Below are positions 55,877 through 64,000 of a stretch of DNA of 64,000 nucleotides, in pieces; the first letter of the stretch is position 1, and each line of letters begins with the position of its first letter. Location of the stretch: positions 248,001 through 312,000 of the forward strand of contig JAGYIQ010000005.1 of the NCBI GenBank assembly GCA_018402565.1, read 5' to 3'. Under the pieces are notes generated by a model. It was not told the DNA's origin, ran no database searches, and saw only the letters and a program-made list of their open reading frames with translations. This DNA comes from Pirellulaceae bacterium (lineage in GTDB: Bacteria > Planctomycetota > Planctomycetia > Pirellulales > Pirellulaceae). The translations under genes and the position numbers were made by a program.

Positions 55877-56262
55877 CCTTGGCCCCCTTAAAAACGGGGG
55901 CTTTTTCGTTTTCCTCGGGAAAACCGCTCTTTTGCTTCCGCTCGTTTCCGCTCAATGCGGTACTTTCCGCCAAAGATGTCCCCACCCCCTGCCCCACCCT
56001 GGGGGCAACCACCCCCCCATGTAGGGCGATACCCTGGGTGGTGGCAGTCGCGATATGGTCAGTGGTGACCTTCAGATAGTGGCGAGTCGCCACCCCCACC
56101 GAATTCCCCAGCCACGCCACCACGCATTGGATCGGGAAGCGGTCGGCAAGATCGGTTTCCAGGGAGCCCCGCGAGTTGTGGAACAGCCTGGGCCACGGCT
56201 TCACCCCTGCCTTGGCGAGTATCTCGAGAAACATCTTCCGCAAGTTCAAGTTGGTCGTGCGG
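55818..56262 (-). pseudogene. C-terminal fragment of a tyrosine-type integrase ending in tRNA-Leu
   Basis: The fragment has the catalytic C-terminal end of a tyrosine recombinase: PWPRLFHNSRGSLETDLADRFP (His-x-x-Arg), VVAWLGNSVGVATRHYLKV (nucleophilic Tyr in RHY). The N-terminal half with the first Arg is missing, and RHS-type sequence begins at about 56265 instead. The last residues (AEAGLEPARPYRTQDF) are encoded by the complement of tRNA-Leu, as in integrases whose attachment site is the tRNA. This marks an integrated element at this tRNA, now decayed. Confidence 0.85.
55882..55908 (+). terminator. Rho-independent terminator after tRNA-Leu
   Basis: GCCCCC (55882-55887) and GGGGGC (55896-55901) form a stem with an 8-base loop, followed by a T run. 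It is 5 bases downstream of the tRNA. Confidence 0.85.
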
Positions 56263-56264
56263 TA

Positions 56265-57228
56265 CTTCGAGATACAGCGGTCGGCCGCGGGGCTCAATGG
56301 AGTCGCTGCCTCTGCCGGCGTCACGTCGCAAACCTTCTACGATGTCAACTTGACCGACTCGGTCGGGCTCAATACTGCCGGTGGAGTCGCCGTCACGATC
56401 CCCAACACCGGGGCCTCGTTCAATGTGAACCTGACCGCTGCCATCAGCAAACTGGCCAGCCCCCCCGCATCGGGTGGGGCCAGCACCTCGTTTACCACCA
56501 ATTCCGTCGGCTCGGCCACCGTCAGCGTCAACCACGATGCCTCCAGTGTCACCTTCCAAATCAGCGACGGAGCGGGGTGGACCGTCATGTCCGGCCAACT
56601 CAATGGCCCATCCCATGCGAGTCCCTCCGGACTGCTGGATTGGCAGTGCATGACCTACGACACCACCGTCTCGATCGCTCGCTACGGCACCGTCCAGGAA
56701 ATCCAATCCATCGACCAGGCCAACCAGATCTCCAAAACCCGGACCGATGCCGGGGGGCGGACCCTGGAATCCTACGATACCCTCAAACAAGAGATCCTGG
56801 GCCGAATATGACCCAGCCGGGAACCTTTAACCTTGGAAGCTGGTATTGCCTGACGAGCGAAGACCTAGATCGGCACCCTAGTTGAAGGCTATTCGGCACC
56901 ATTGAAAAAGTCCCGTGACCCCAATGGCGTGGGCTTCGATGCGGTCTATGACCTTCTCGGGCGGGTAACTTCGCAAACGGATACAGTTGGCGATGTGGCC
57001 TCCACCAGCTATGATAAAGCAGGGAACGTCAAGACCCAAACCGATGCCAAGAACAAGGTCACCACAACGGTGTACGATGTTTTGGGGCGGACCAAAGGCG
57101 TTACCGATCGTTTGACCAACCAAACGTCCTACGCTTATGATTTGGCCGGACGCATGACTAGCATCACAGACGCCCAAGCTTGTTTTTTGGTGCAAAACCA
57201 CCAGCTACGCCGACAATGCACTGGGGCA
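56265..57228 (+). pseudogene. Broken 5' part of an RHS-repeat gene
   Basis: RHS/YD-type repeats are visible in pieces (FYDVNLTDSVGLNTAGG, TRTDAGGRTLESYD, GFDAVYDLLGRVTSQTD, TTVYDVLGRTKGVTD), interrupted by frame breaks. The frame is lost near 56800 (a WAEYDPAGNL continuation is in another frame), stop codons follow, the frame shifts near 57180, and a TAA at about 57229 interrupts the resumed frame. The start of the gene is absent: the sequence begins abruptly against the integrase fragment. The stretch is therefore non-functional as one gene. Confidence 0.8.
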
Positions 57229-57304
57229 GTAACTGCGGGCCAAGACCGAAGAAACCTATCCCGATCACACGGGTGGGAACTCGGGTGATGCGACTTACGG
57301 CAAA

Positions 57305-59683
57305 GTGAAGTTTACCTACGATCCTGCCGGGCGGATGATCCGCCGCGAGGACCAGAAGGGTGATACGGTGACTTTCAACCATACCATGGCGGGAACGATC
57401 ACGTCGCGAAACTACCGCACGAGCGCTTGCCGGTTCGGCTGGGCGGCCAATAGTCCGTCCGGTACCATCGCCGATAGCGATACCTTTACGTTTGATAATC
57501 TGGGTCGCATGTTGACCGCCGTCAGTGGTCGCTACTCCAATACCGTGACCATGACCTACGATAACTACGGCAGGTTAAAAGACGAATCGCTGACCATTGC
57601 TGCTCGGACTTACACGGTCACCCGAGCCTACGATGCTCGCAGTCGCCTCACGCAGTTGACGTATCCCAACGGCTCGATTGTCCAGCGAACGTACACCACC
57701 CGCAGCCAATTGCACACGGTCAAGTACCTGGGTACAACCGTCGATACCCGAACTTATGACGATGGTGGTCGCTTGGGCACCAGTACCTATGCCAACGGAG
57801 CGGTGGTCAGTTTCGCCTATCGCAACGACAATCTGCCTACGTCGATCGCGACCACTCACGCGGGTAGCCCCAACATCGGCACTTACTCCTATACTTGGGA
57901 TGCGAACAAGAACAAAACCGGCGAGACCATCACCGGGACCATGTCCGGCTTTGGGTTCTCAACCGGCGCCACGGGTTACGATGACGAGGACAGGCTCAAG
58001 ACTTGGAATCGCACCAACGGGACAATGAACCAAGCTTGGACTTTGTCGGCTGTGGGGAACTGGGACGCCTTCACCAGCGCCGGATCAACGTGGAACCGCA
58101 CCCACAGCAATGCTCACGAGTTCACAGGGTTCACAGGCGCCAGTACCGGGACACTGGCCTATGACGTGAAGGGCAACCAAACGTCGCGACCAGCCACACT
58201 TTCAGCCCCTGCGTTGAACTTGGATTGGAACTTCGACAATCAACTGCGTGGAGCTGACACTAATGGTTCAGCGGGTAGTTTGGAAGTCACGTTTGAATAC
58301 GATGCACTTGGGCGCCGAGTCGCCCGGAGCCATTCCAGTGGCAATGTGGTTTACGTTCACGCGGGTCAACAAGTGATCGCTGATTACGCTCGGGGGGCCG
58401 TCACCTCCTCGCCGACCTACCGTTACGTCTACGCCGACTACGTGGACGAACCGATCCTGCGTCATACAGGTACAACTACGACTTTGCCGACGACCGGCGA
58501 CAACGCACTTTATTATCATCGCAACCAACAGTATTCCATCGTGGGGCTGACCAATGCCGCTGGGACGTTGGTTGAACGCTACACCTACAACGCTTACGGC
58601 ACCCTCGGCATCTACACCGCCAACGGCACCGTTCGTAGCAGCAGTACTTATGCCAATCGTTACACGTACACCGGGCGTGAGTGGGATGCGGAGTTGAAGC
58701 TCTATCACTTCAGGGCTCGTTGGTACGATCCCGCGACGGGTGGCTTCATCTCCAGAGATCCGCTGGGGTATGTAGATGGGATGAGTTTGTATCGGGGGTA
58801 TTTTGGGGTGCGGGGGGTGGATGCAGATGGGCATCGCACTTATGCAATTGATGGTACTGGGGCCGATCATCAAAAGCTTGGGAACTTTACACACCTCGGA
58901 TACACATCTTCCGAATCGGCGACGCATCAATTCTTTAGACGGTCATCGGATCGAGGTGGATATTGGGGGGGAGTAAATACACGATTTATTGGCACGCATG
59001 AAAGCGTCGACTGGATTTATCATGCTGCTGATACCGCGGTGGGCGAGTCAAGTGCCGCTGCCACACAAACTGTAAAGAAAAAAATCTGCCGTGACTATTG
59101 TATCAGCATAGGTGGGCGTGACCAATGTAGTGATGATTTTACTACCACCTGCAAGCCGTATTACTTTACACCCGGATATAGAGGAATTGACGTTGATTTA
59201 GTTGGATGGAGTCGTGGAGCAGTTGAAGCAGTAAATGTCGCCGAGGATCTAAATTCCGAAGGGTGCTGGTGCTGTTTCCCAACGCAAAACAAAAATTGGT
59301 GGAGTGGCACGTACAAATGGGAATGGAGGCAGATCAAGCCAATTCCGGTCCGATTCCTTGGACTATTTGACCCGGTTAGCATGCACTTCTTGGATTCCAG
59401 GCTCTCCAACCCTAATATTGTGACTGAGTATACAGATTTCGCTATCGGCTTGAAGCGACGCAGCATTCCGAGCAACGTCCAGTTTTCCGCCGCTATTTAT
59501 CGTACGGCTAATTCCGTGAGTGACTGGCCGTTTCAGCGAACTTGGTACAATGTCATGCATCGTCATGACTATTATCGGCCAGTAGCACAACTGACGACTC
59601 ACGGTCAAACGGGACGTGATCAATTTCCCGCTGAGTGGATGATTGAACGAGCGACTACGGCAGGTGTTCAATTTGATGAATGA
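57305..59683 (+). CDS. RHS-repeat C-terminal module with alpha/beta-hydrolase toxin-like tail
   Basis: The frame carries about 490 residues of RHS repeats (FTYDPAGRMIRR onwards). The RHS-associated core closes with YTYTGREWDAELKLYHFRARWYDPATGGFISRDPLGYVDG (about residues 455-495). After it, a variable C-terminal domain of about 295 residues contains VDLVGWSRGAVEAV (Gly-x-Ser-x-Gly) and RFLGLFDPVSMHF (Asp), with a later MHRHDYY (His). This is the order of DUF2235/Tle1-type phospholipase effectors. The tail is AT-richer than the repeats. I give the GTG at 57305 as frame start; the true upstream gene is broken, so this is an orphan 3' module unless expressed internally. Confidence 0.72.
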   Translation: MKFTYDPAGRMIRREDQKGDTVTFNHTMAGTITSRNYRTSACRFGWAANSPSGTIADSDTFTFDNLGRMLTAVSGRYSNTVTMTYDNYGRLKDESLTIAARTYTVTRAYDARSRLTQLTYPNGSIVQRTYTTRSQLHTVKYLGTTVDTRTYDDGGRLGTSTYANGAVVSFAYRNDNLPTSIATTHAGSPNIGTYSYTWDANKNKTGETITGTMSGFGFSTGATGYDDEDRLKTWNRTNGTMNQAWTLSAVGNWDAFTSAGSTWNRTHSNAHEFTGFTGASTGTLAYDVKGNQTSRPATLSAPALNLDWNFDNQLRGADTNGSAGSLEVTFEYDALGRRVARSHSSGNVVYVHAGQQVIADYARGAVTSSPTYRYVYADYVDEPILRHTGTTTTLPTTGDNALYYHRNQQYSIVGLTNAAGTLVERYTYNAYGTLGIYTANGTVRSSSTYANRYTYTGREWDAELKLYHFRARWYDPATGGFISRDPLGYVDGMSLYRGYFGVRGVDADGHRTYAIDGTGADHQKLGNFTHLGYTSSESATHQFFRRSSDRGGYWGGVNTRFIGTHESVDWIYHAADTAVGESSAAATQTVKKKICRDYCISIGGRDQCSDDFTTTCKPYYFTPGYRGIDVDLVGWSRGAVEAVNVAEDLNSEGCWCCFPTQNKNWWSGTYKWEWRQIKPIPVRFLGLFDPVSMHFLDSRLSNPNIVTEYTDFAIGLKRRSIPSNVQFSAAIYRTANSVSDWPFQRTWYNVMHRHDYYRPVAQLTTHGQTGRDQFPAEWMIERATTAGVQFDE

Positions 59684-59721
59684 TTCATCGTACAAACAAA
59701 TATATCGACGAAGGTAAATAA

Positions 59722-60024
59722 ATGCGTTTCGTTGCCTTTCTCGGGGTTTTCCTAATCCCACTGATTGGATTGACTACAGACGGTGGAGTTTCGCGGATAA
59801 TGAAAGTTATTCCGGGCAGCACTCCCGAACAGGCTCGTACATCGATCGTACTTGCCATTGTTTTAGTTTGCCTTATAATCGGGACAGTTTGTCCTTTTCA
59901 GTTAAGGCGTTGTTTAGTTCAACGCGAATATGTGATCTTCGTATGTAATTTGGCTGGTTCTATAGTTGGGCTCTTGGGTCTATGTCTCTTCGCTCTTGGT
60001 TGTGTTATCTATTTGGCAGAATAG
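59722..60024 (+). CDS. Small membrane protein, candidate immunity protein
   Basis: The 100-residue protein has three hydrophobic segments (about residues 2-18, 42-60 and 73-97) and almost no other features. It begins 38 bases after the RHS toxin-like frame. A small gene directly after a polymorphic toxin C-terminus is usually its immunity gene, and membrane immunity proteins protect against phospholipase or pore effectors. This reading is inference from position and size. AT-rich composition matches the toxin tail. Confidence 0.58.
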   Translation: MRFVAFLGVFLIPLIGLTTDGGVSRIMKVIPGSTPEQARTSIVLAIVLVCLIIGTVCPFQLRRCLVQREYVIFVCNLAGSIVGLLGLCLFALGCVIYLAE

Positions 60025-60136
60025 ATCAATCGTCGATGGAGGCAATGGCACGTTCAAGAATACCCCGTAAATAACCCCGATTCTGAGGATTAGGCCGGGA
60101 GCTGCCGCCGGACGACCGCGGATTGGCATGGAGTTC
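60025..60136. other. Short spacer before the IS91-type element
   Basis: No gene is seen. The segment ends GGAGTTC, and the GTTC at 60133-60136 reads GAAC on the transposase strand, directly next to the presumed element end at 60137. Confidence 0.5.
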
Positions 60137-60351
60137 GCTAACCGAAAGATAGGGCGATTTTAGCCCCAGCGGTCAGATTGGGAGGCGGAAGACAGGGCTG
60201 TTTCGCGTCGACAGAGCAGATGAGCCGACGGGCGGCAGTGATTTTTGGTCGCGTGGGACGGGCTGAGGACAGACCGGTAGCGAGGCAGGCGGTTGGGCTC
60301 GCTGCTGAACGGACGTTTTTATTGGCCGCGAGAGGTGCGACTTTTTGGCGG

Positions 60352-62322
60352 TCATTTTTCCGCGAATGAGTTTTCCTCCGGTGGCGGGATGCCCGTCGGC
60401 AGAGTGGGTTGCTCGGTCCGCCCAGCGGACTTTGACTTGGCCCGTTGCCGCGGTGGCACGTACACGACGTCGGGATTGAATTCGTAGATCGTCGAATTGC
60501 GCAGTTCACCCGACTTCAACTGCTCGGCGATCCGCTCGATCAGGTACCAATAGATCGCTTGATACAACCCTTGGGTGAAGGAACTGAGCGGTGATAGGAC
60601 CGTTTGCAAGGGACCCGGCCAGCGACCGTCGGATACTTTGCCGTCCCGCAGTCGCTGCAGGAACTCGACCATCACCGCCCACGGCAGAACACTCAAGAGC
60701 CCAATCAGTTTGGTCGTCGCCTGCAACATCAACGTGGTCGTGTGCTCGTGATACTGGTCGCTACGTTGCATCTGTTCGCCACACCGCCGACAGCCGTTGT
60801 ACTTCGATCGCCATTCCGAGGGGGCCAGCCGTTTGCCGCTCTGCGACACCTTGCGAGATTCGGCCAGGCGAACGCTGCCCGCGTCGGGCGGCTGGGATAC
60901 GTCCGACAGCGACGCTTCATTCGCCCCGCTCGACGCGACGGTAACGGCCACCGCCGGATCGGAGCCCGCCGGATCGGAGCCCGCCGGATCGGTCCGAGGC
61001 AGGAGTGCCTGCACGGCCAAGCGGATGTCTTCCTCGACCGTCAACGGCGGACTGCGGTCGACGACCGGTGGCGGTACCCACAACTGGCTGCTCGGTAACG
61101 AGCCCGCGGCGCCGGGTGATTCTCCAGTTGGCGGGAGGCTCGTCGCTCTGGATGATTCTCCAGTCGGCGGGAGGCTTGCCGCGGTGGCAGTGGTGGCAGT
61201 GGTGGCAGTGGTGGCTGCGTTGGCAGTCAGTGCCTGGTATTCGGCATAGGAGCCGCCACCGAGCAGGTGCTGGACCAAGGCCAAGCGTGACTCGCGCTTT
61301 TGCGGTCGGAACAGACCGATCGAACGGACGCGGCTGAAGTTCTGTGGCAGGATATGCAGGCAGAACCGCTGTACGAACTCCTGACCGGTCACTTTTTCAA
61401 TCGTCTTGGTGTTGGCCTGGTAGTCCTTCCGGCGGAAGTAGACATGCGTCCCATCGTCCCCCAAGATCCGTGAATCGCTGATCGCCACCCCGGCCACGTA
61501 CCGAGCCAAGTAGTTCACCACCGCCTCCGGGCCAGACTTCCCCGGCGGGGGGCTTTGGTTGTTGACCATCCAGGTCTTTTTTTCCAACGCCTCCAGCAGC
61601 TCCGCGACCCGTGCGGTAGCGTTGGCGTCGTCTTTTTGGCTGGCCAACCAACGTTTACCCTGCTCTCGCAGACGACGCAGGAACATCTTTTTGAATTCGG
61701 CTGCCAGCGACTCGCGGGACAACTGCGGCGCTTGATGATCCACCGGTATCCATTTCTGGCCATCGAGCGACAGACCGCCTCCGGTCAAGATCACATGCAC
61801 ATGCACGTGCTGGTTCATCCGCTGGCCCCAGGTATGCAAGGTCAACAAGGCCCCCGGCTGGCAGTCGAAATGCTTGGCATGCAGTCGCAACAGGCAATCG
61901 CGGACGCTACGGATCAAGAGGTTGTACAGGTCGCGGGTATAGGTCCGCAGCCACGGATTGAGCAGATGTGGCAGGGTGAACACCAAGTGCTGGTATTCGC
62001 ACTGCACGTTCCAGCCCATCACGTCGTCTTTCCAGTTATCACTGCGGACGAAGCTGCAACCGGCACAGTGTCGGTTCCCGCAGGGGGCCGGAACCAGGCG
62101 ACTGGTTCCGCAGTGCCCGCACTGGAATTGTGCACTGCCCAGATCCCCCGTGCGACAGCTGGCCAAGCGGGCCAGTACTCGACGCATCTGCCCGGCCTGT
62201 TGGAGCGGATACCCCCAGGCATTGAGATCTGCCTTGTCCCTATAGCGTCTGAGGACGTCACGCACCGCCGGCGGCGGTGCCGGCTTGCAGCTATGACTCC
62301 AGGCCGAGTCCGTATTTGTCAT
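60352..62322 (-). CDS. IS91-family transposase (HUH/Y-type)
   Basis: The 656-residue protein has an N-terminal zinc-binding region (FQCGHCGTSRLVPAPCGNRHCAGC) and a rolling-circle HUH motif in NQHVHVHVILTGGGLS. A catalytic Tyr region reads VVNYLARYVAGVAISDSRI. IS91 transposases move DNA by rolling-circle replication from ori to ter. It is longer than usual (about 400-500) because of a Thr/Ala/Ser/Pro-rich insertion at about residues 360-460 (repeats of ATTATTAT, SLPPTGES, DPAGS) and an extended C-terminus with a second Cys pair (CRRCGEQM). No frame damage is seen, so it may be active. Confidence 0.9.
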   Translation of the reverse strand: MTNTDSAWSHSCKPAPPPAVRDVLRRYRDKADLNAWGYPLQQAGQMRRVLARLASCRTGDLGSAQFQCGHCGTSRLVPAPCGNRHCAGCSFVRSDNWKDDVMGWNVQCEYQHLVFTLPHLLNPWLRTYTRDLYNLLIRSVRDCLLRLHAKHFDCQPGALLTLHTWGQRMNQHVHVHVILTGGGLSLDGQKWIPVDHQAPQLSRESLAAEFKKMFLRRLREQGKRWLASQKDDANATARVAELLEALEKKTWMVNNQSPPPGKSGPEAVVNYLARYVAGVAISDSRILGDDGTHVYFRRKDYQANTKTIEKVTGQEFVQRFCLHILPQNFSRVRSIGLFRPQKRESRLALVQHLLGGGSYAEYQALTANAATTATTATTATAASLPPTGESSRATSLPPTGESPGAAGSLPSSQLWVPPPVVDRSPPLTVEEDIRLAVQALLPRTDPAGSDPAGSDPAVAVTVASSGANEASLSDVSQPPDAGSVRLAESRKVSQSGKRLAPSEWRSKYNGCRRCGEQMQRSDQYHEHTTTLMLQATTKLIGLLSVLPWAVMVEFLQRLRDGKVSDGRWPGPLQTVLSPLSSFTQGLYQAIYWYLIERIAEQLKSGELRNSTIYEFNPDVVYVPPRQRAKSKSAGRTEQPTLPTGIPPPEENSFAEK

Positions 62323-62352
62323 CTATGACCCGAGTATCGCAACTTTCGCTCC

Positions 62353-62424
62353 GTCATAAGTGCTGTTTTTCGCTCGTTCCTTCGCGCAACAGCCTACCAC
62401 AGGTCGTAGGAGTGCACTTATGAC
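62353..62424. promoter_or_regulatory. 10-bp inverted repeat upstream of the IS91 transposase
   Basis: GTCATAAGTG (62353-62362) and CACTTATGAC (62415-62424) are exact complements 52 bases apart. They lie between the transposase start and the next gene and could belong to the ter end or to an operator. Confidence 0.4.
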
Positions 62425-62586
62425 CAGAAGTCAATTCTAGAATTATTGGGCTCGTGTTCACTTAACAACTTGACGAACCGCCGTCCAGTCCGAAACGATG
62501 GAGAGCCGCGAACGTGTTTCGTGGTTCTTTGTGACTTGTTTTGAATGATTGTTTGGTTGCTTGGTTGGTTTTACAGGAGTTGAGCG

Positions 62587-64000
62587 ATGGATCCGGCGGA
62601 ACAGAATGTGGCTGTGACCAACGTAGACTGGCTGCGAGCCCTGGAGCTTGACCCATGGGCTGCGGTTGTGACGTATTATGCCAGCTGCCTGCCGCTGCAC
62701 GAGAAGGCTTGGCAAGCCGCACGGCAACGCTGGCAACTCAGCGATGCACAATTGATTGACCAGCAGATTGGGTACGCCGATCGCACCCTCGGTAATCTGA
62801 TTCCTGTGCGACGCATCAAGCAAGGCCTCCGAATTCGTCAGCTCCTGGAAGCCACCGGACTCTACAAGGACAACGGACGCGAGACCCTGCGTGGCTGCCT
62901 CACTCGCCCGATCTACGATGCGCACAGCGGCCAACTGCAGGGGATCGAAGCTTGGCCAGCCGATCCGAATGCCGAATCACCCGAACGCATTTGGTTGCCC
63001 ACCCGTCCTGGAACGACAGCGCCGTCGAGTGTAAATCCGGAGCGAATCACTCCAGACCAAGTCGATCCGGAGCGAGTGAACTTGAACAACGAAGTTGGTG
63101 CTGCCACGGCGGAGCGAACGAAGCCAACGGCAGGCCGGAGTGACGAACGATCACATTCACTGCAAGTGGTCGGTCGCGACTTGCTCTTTAGCAGTGGCCA
63201 GCGTGAATACCGTCTCCGCGGCTGGCAGGCCAATCCGGCCGGTACCTCGCTGAAGGTCAACCTGCGCGTGCGACTGGAATCGCTGGTCCATGTCGACACG
63301 CTGGATCTGCTCAAGTCGGCTGCTCGCAGTAGTTTTCAACGGGCTGCGGCCGCTGAACTTGGGTGTGACGAATCGCTGATCAAGTTCGACTTGGGCCAAT
63401 TGCTCTTGGCCGTCGAACGCCAACTCGATGAACCGACTGCGGTGGCCAACGAGATTCCGCCGATGAGCGACGACGCGCGAGCCGCGGCCCTGGAGTTCCT
63501 GCGGGCCCCCAACCTGATTCAGCGTCTGGCCCAAGATCTCAGTACGGCCGGCATGGTCGGCGAACAACTCAATCAGTTGGTTGGTTACTTGGTCGCCATC
63601 AGTCGCAAGTTGCCCACGCCCTTGGCCATCGTCATTCAATCGTCGTCCTCGGCTGGGAAGACCTCGCTGTTGGAAGCCATCTTGCGGTGGGTGCCGGCCG
63701 AAGATCAAGTCCGGCTCAGTGGTCTGACAGGTCAAGCGTTGTACTACTTGCCACCCGGAGCCTTGCAGCACAAAGTGTTGGCCGTCAGTGAAGAGGAAGG
63801 ACTCACGGCCGCCACCTACGCCCTCAAGCTCTTGCAGAGCGAGGGCCGTTTGACGCAGGCCAGTGTCAGCAAGGGCGAGCAGGGGCGGATGGTCACCAAC
63901 CAGTACACGGTCGAAGGACCGGTGGCCATGATGGTCACGACCACGGCCACCGAAGTCGATGAAGAACTGCTCAACCGCTGCTTGGTCCTCAGCGTGGATG
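62587..64000 (+). CDS. Primase-like/P-loop ATPase protein of a mobile element (3' end outside window)
   Basis: The first 471 codons are visible, open to the edge. The N-terminal part (about residues 35-125) resembles a DnaG-type core: QLIDQQIGYADRTLGNLI, GLYKDNGRETLRGCLTRPIYDAHSGQLQGIEAW. I see no CHC2 zinc finger and no Toprim acidic motif. A P-loop follows at about residues 355-362 (SSSSAGKT) with LAVSEEEG as a likely Walker B. The C-terminal half resembles helicase-like ATPases of phage or plasmid replication proteins. AGGAG is seven bases before ATG. It lies on the opposite strand from the IS91 transposase and may belong to the island at tRNA-Leu. Function is inferred. Confidence 0.6.
   Translation, partial: MDPAEQNVAVTNVDWLRALELDPWAAVVTYYASCLPLHEKAWQAARQRWQLSDAQLIDQQIGYADRTLGNLIPVRRIKQGLRIRQLLEATGLYKDNGRETLRGCLTRPIYDAHSGQLQGIEAWPADPNAESPERIWLPTRPGTTAPSSVNPERITPDQVDPERVNLNNEVGAATAERTKPTAGRSDERSHSLQVVGRDLLFSSGQREYRLRGWQANPAGTSLKVNLRVRLESLVHVDTLDLLKSAARSSFQRAAAAELGCDESLIKFDLGQLLLAVERQLDEPTAVANEIPPMSDDARAAALEFLRAPNLIQRLAQDLSTAGMVGEQLNQLVGYLVAISRKLPTPLAIVIQSSSSAGKTSLLEAILRWVPAEDQVRLSGLTGQALYYLPPGALQHKVLAVSEEEGLTAATYALKLLQSEGRLTQASVSKGEQGRMVTNQYTVEGPVAMMVTTTATEVDEELLNRCLVLSVD

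Larger units (their letters stand above)
60137..62430 (-). mobile_element. IS91-family element (right boundary placed, left boundary approximate)
   Basis: The element is defined by its IS91 transposase. IS91 elements insert with their ori end next to a GAAC or CAAG tetranucleotide. Downstream of the transposase, on its own strand, the sequence CGGTTAGC is followed directly by GAAC, so the ori end is placed at 60137. The ter end is probably in the 100 bases upstream of the transposase start, where a 10-bp inverted repeat lies, but I cannot fix it. Confidence 0.65.

Noticed and set aside
55818..55900. A real protein C-terminus over the tRNA
   Set aside because: The residues AEAGLEPARP arise from the complement of the tRNA-Leu T-arm and acceptor stem; they are typical of integrase reading frames at attachment sites and do not support an intact gene.
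60138..60509. A 123-residue minus-strand frame downstream of the IS91 transposase
   Set aside because: It overlaps the 3' end of the transposase gene in another frame and has no recognisable domain or start signal.

Overview
The window is GC-rich chromosomal DNA from a planctomycete, most likely one of the Pirellulales. The evidence is the gene content: a very large secreted protein fusing a polysaccharide deacetylase to the PVC-type dehydrogenase and CxxCH haem modules, a DUF1559 pseudopilin-like protein, an S46 dipeptidyl-peptidase, a HyuA-HyuB fusion, a DUF1569 protein, a GxxExxY protein, and an integrase fragment of the type common in this group. No species can be named from sequence alone.

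Layout. 1-4.5 kb: end of an LptF/LptG-type permease, an LptD-like outer-membrane protein and a DgkA-like protein (envelope lipid functions). 4.5-7.5 kb, minus strand: RmlD-like SDR, small membrane protein, cysteine desulfurase. 7.6-13.3 kb: trpF, a small exported protein, rpmI-rplT and pheS-pheT. 13.3-16.6 kb: a repeat island with twelve ~221-bp palindromic units in two arrays around one GxxExxY (PD-(D/E)XK-like) gene, bordered by oppositely oriented short-repeat tracts. 16.6-24.7 kb, minus strand: gyrA, a thioredoxin-like protein, a DUF1569 protein, an S46 peptidase and a parvulin-like lipoprotein. 24.9-28 kb: an ATP-grasp ligase and a purple-acid-phosphatase-like enzyme. 28.4-38 kb: the 1838-residue PVC fusion protein and the HyuA-HyuB fusion. 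39-42.9 kb: a giant TPR protein. 42.9-48.3 kb: an AT-richer accessory cluster with a collapsed duplicate, a retropepsin-like pair, a membrane/DUF1573 protein, a tiny six-cysteine secreted peptide, two exported anchored proteins and a DUF1559 pseudopilin. 48.6-55.4 kb: AnmK-like, galT, exonuclease III, a flavin-dependent halogenase-like oxidoreductase and a thioredoxin/peroxiredoxin protein. 55.8-64 kb: a decayed genomic island at tRNA-Leu(UAA), with an integrase remnant, a broken RHS gene whose toxin tail and putative immunity gene remain open, an IS91-type element, and the start of a primase/P-loop protein.

Two repeat families dominate the non-coding DNA. The palindromic 221-bp family surrounds the GxxExxY gene. 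A second family has ~129-bp units with perfect 18-bp terminal inverted repeats. It occurs at 21.1-21.3, 38.0-38.7, 54.0-54.7 and 55.4-55.7 kb, and some copies have TCAA target duplications and self-nested insertions. Open frames across these repeats (for example peptides containing DAFRYGKIN) should not be annotated as proteins. Several ordinary enzymes also carry short in-frame tandem repeats in their linkers.
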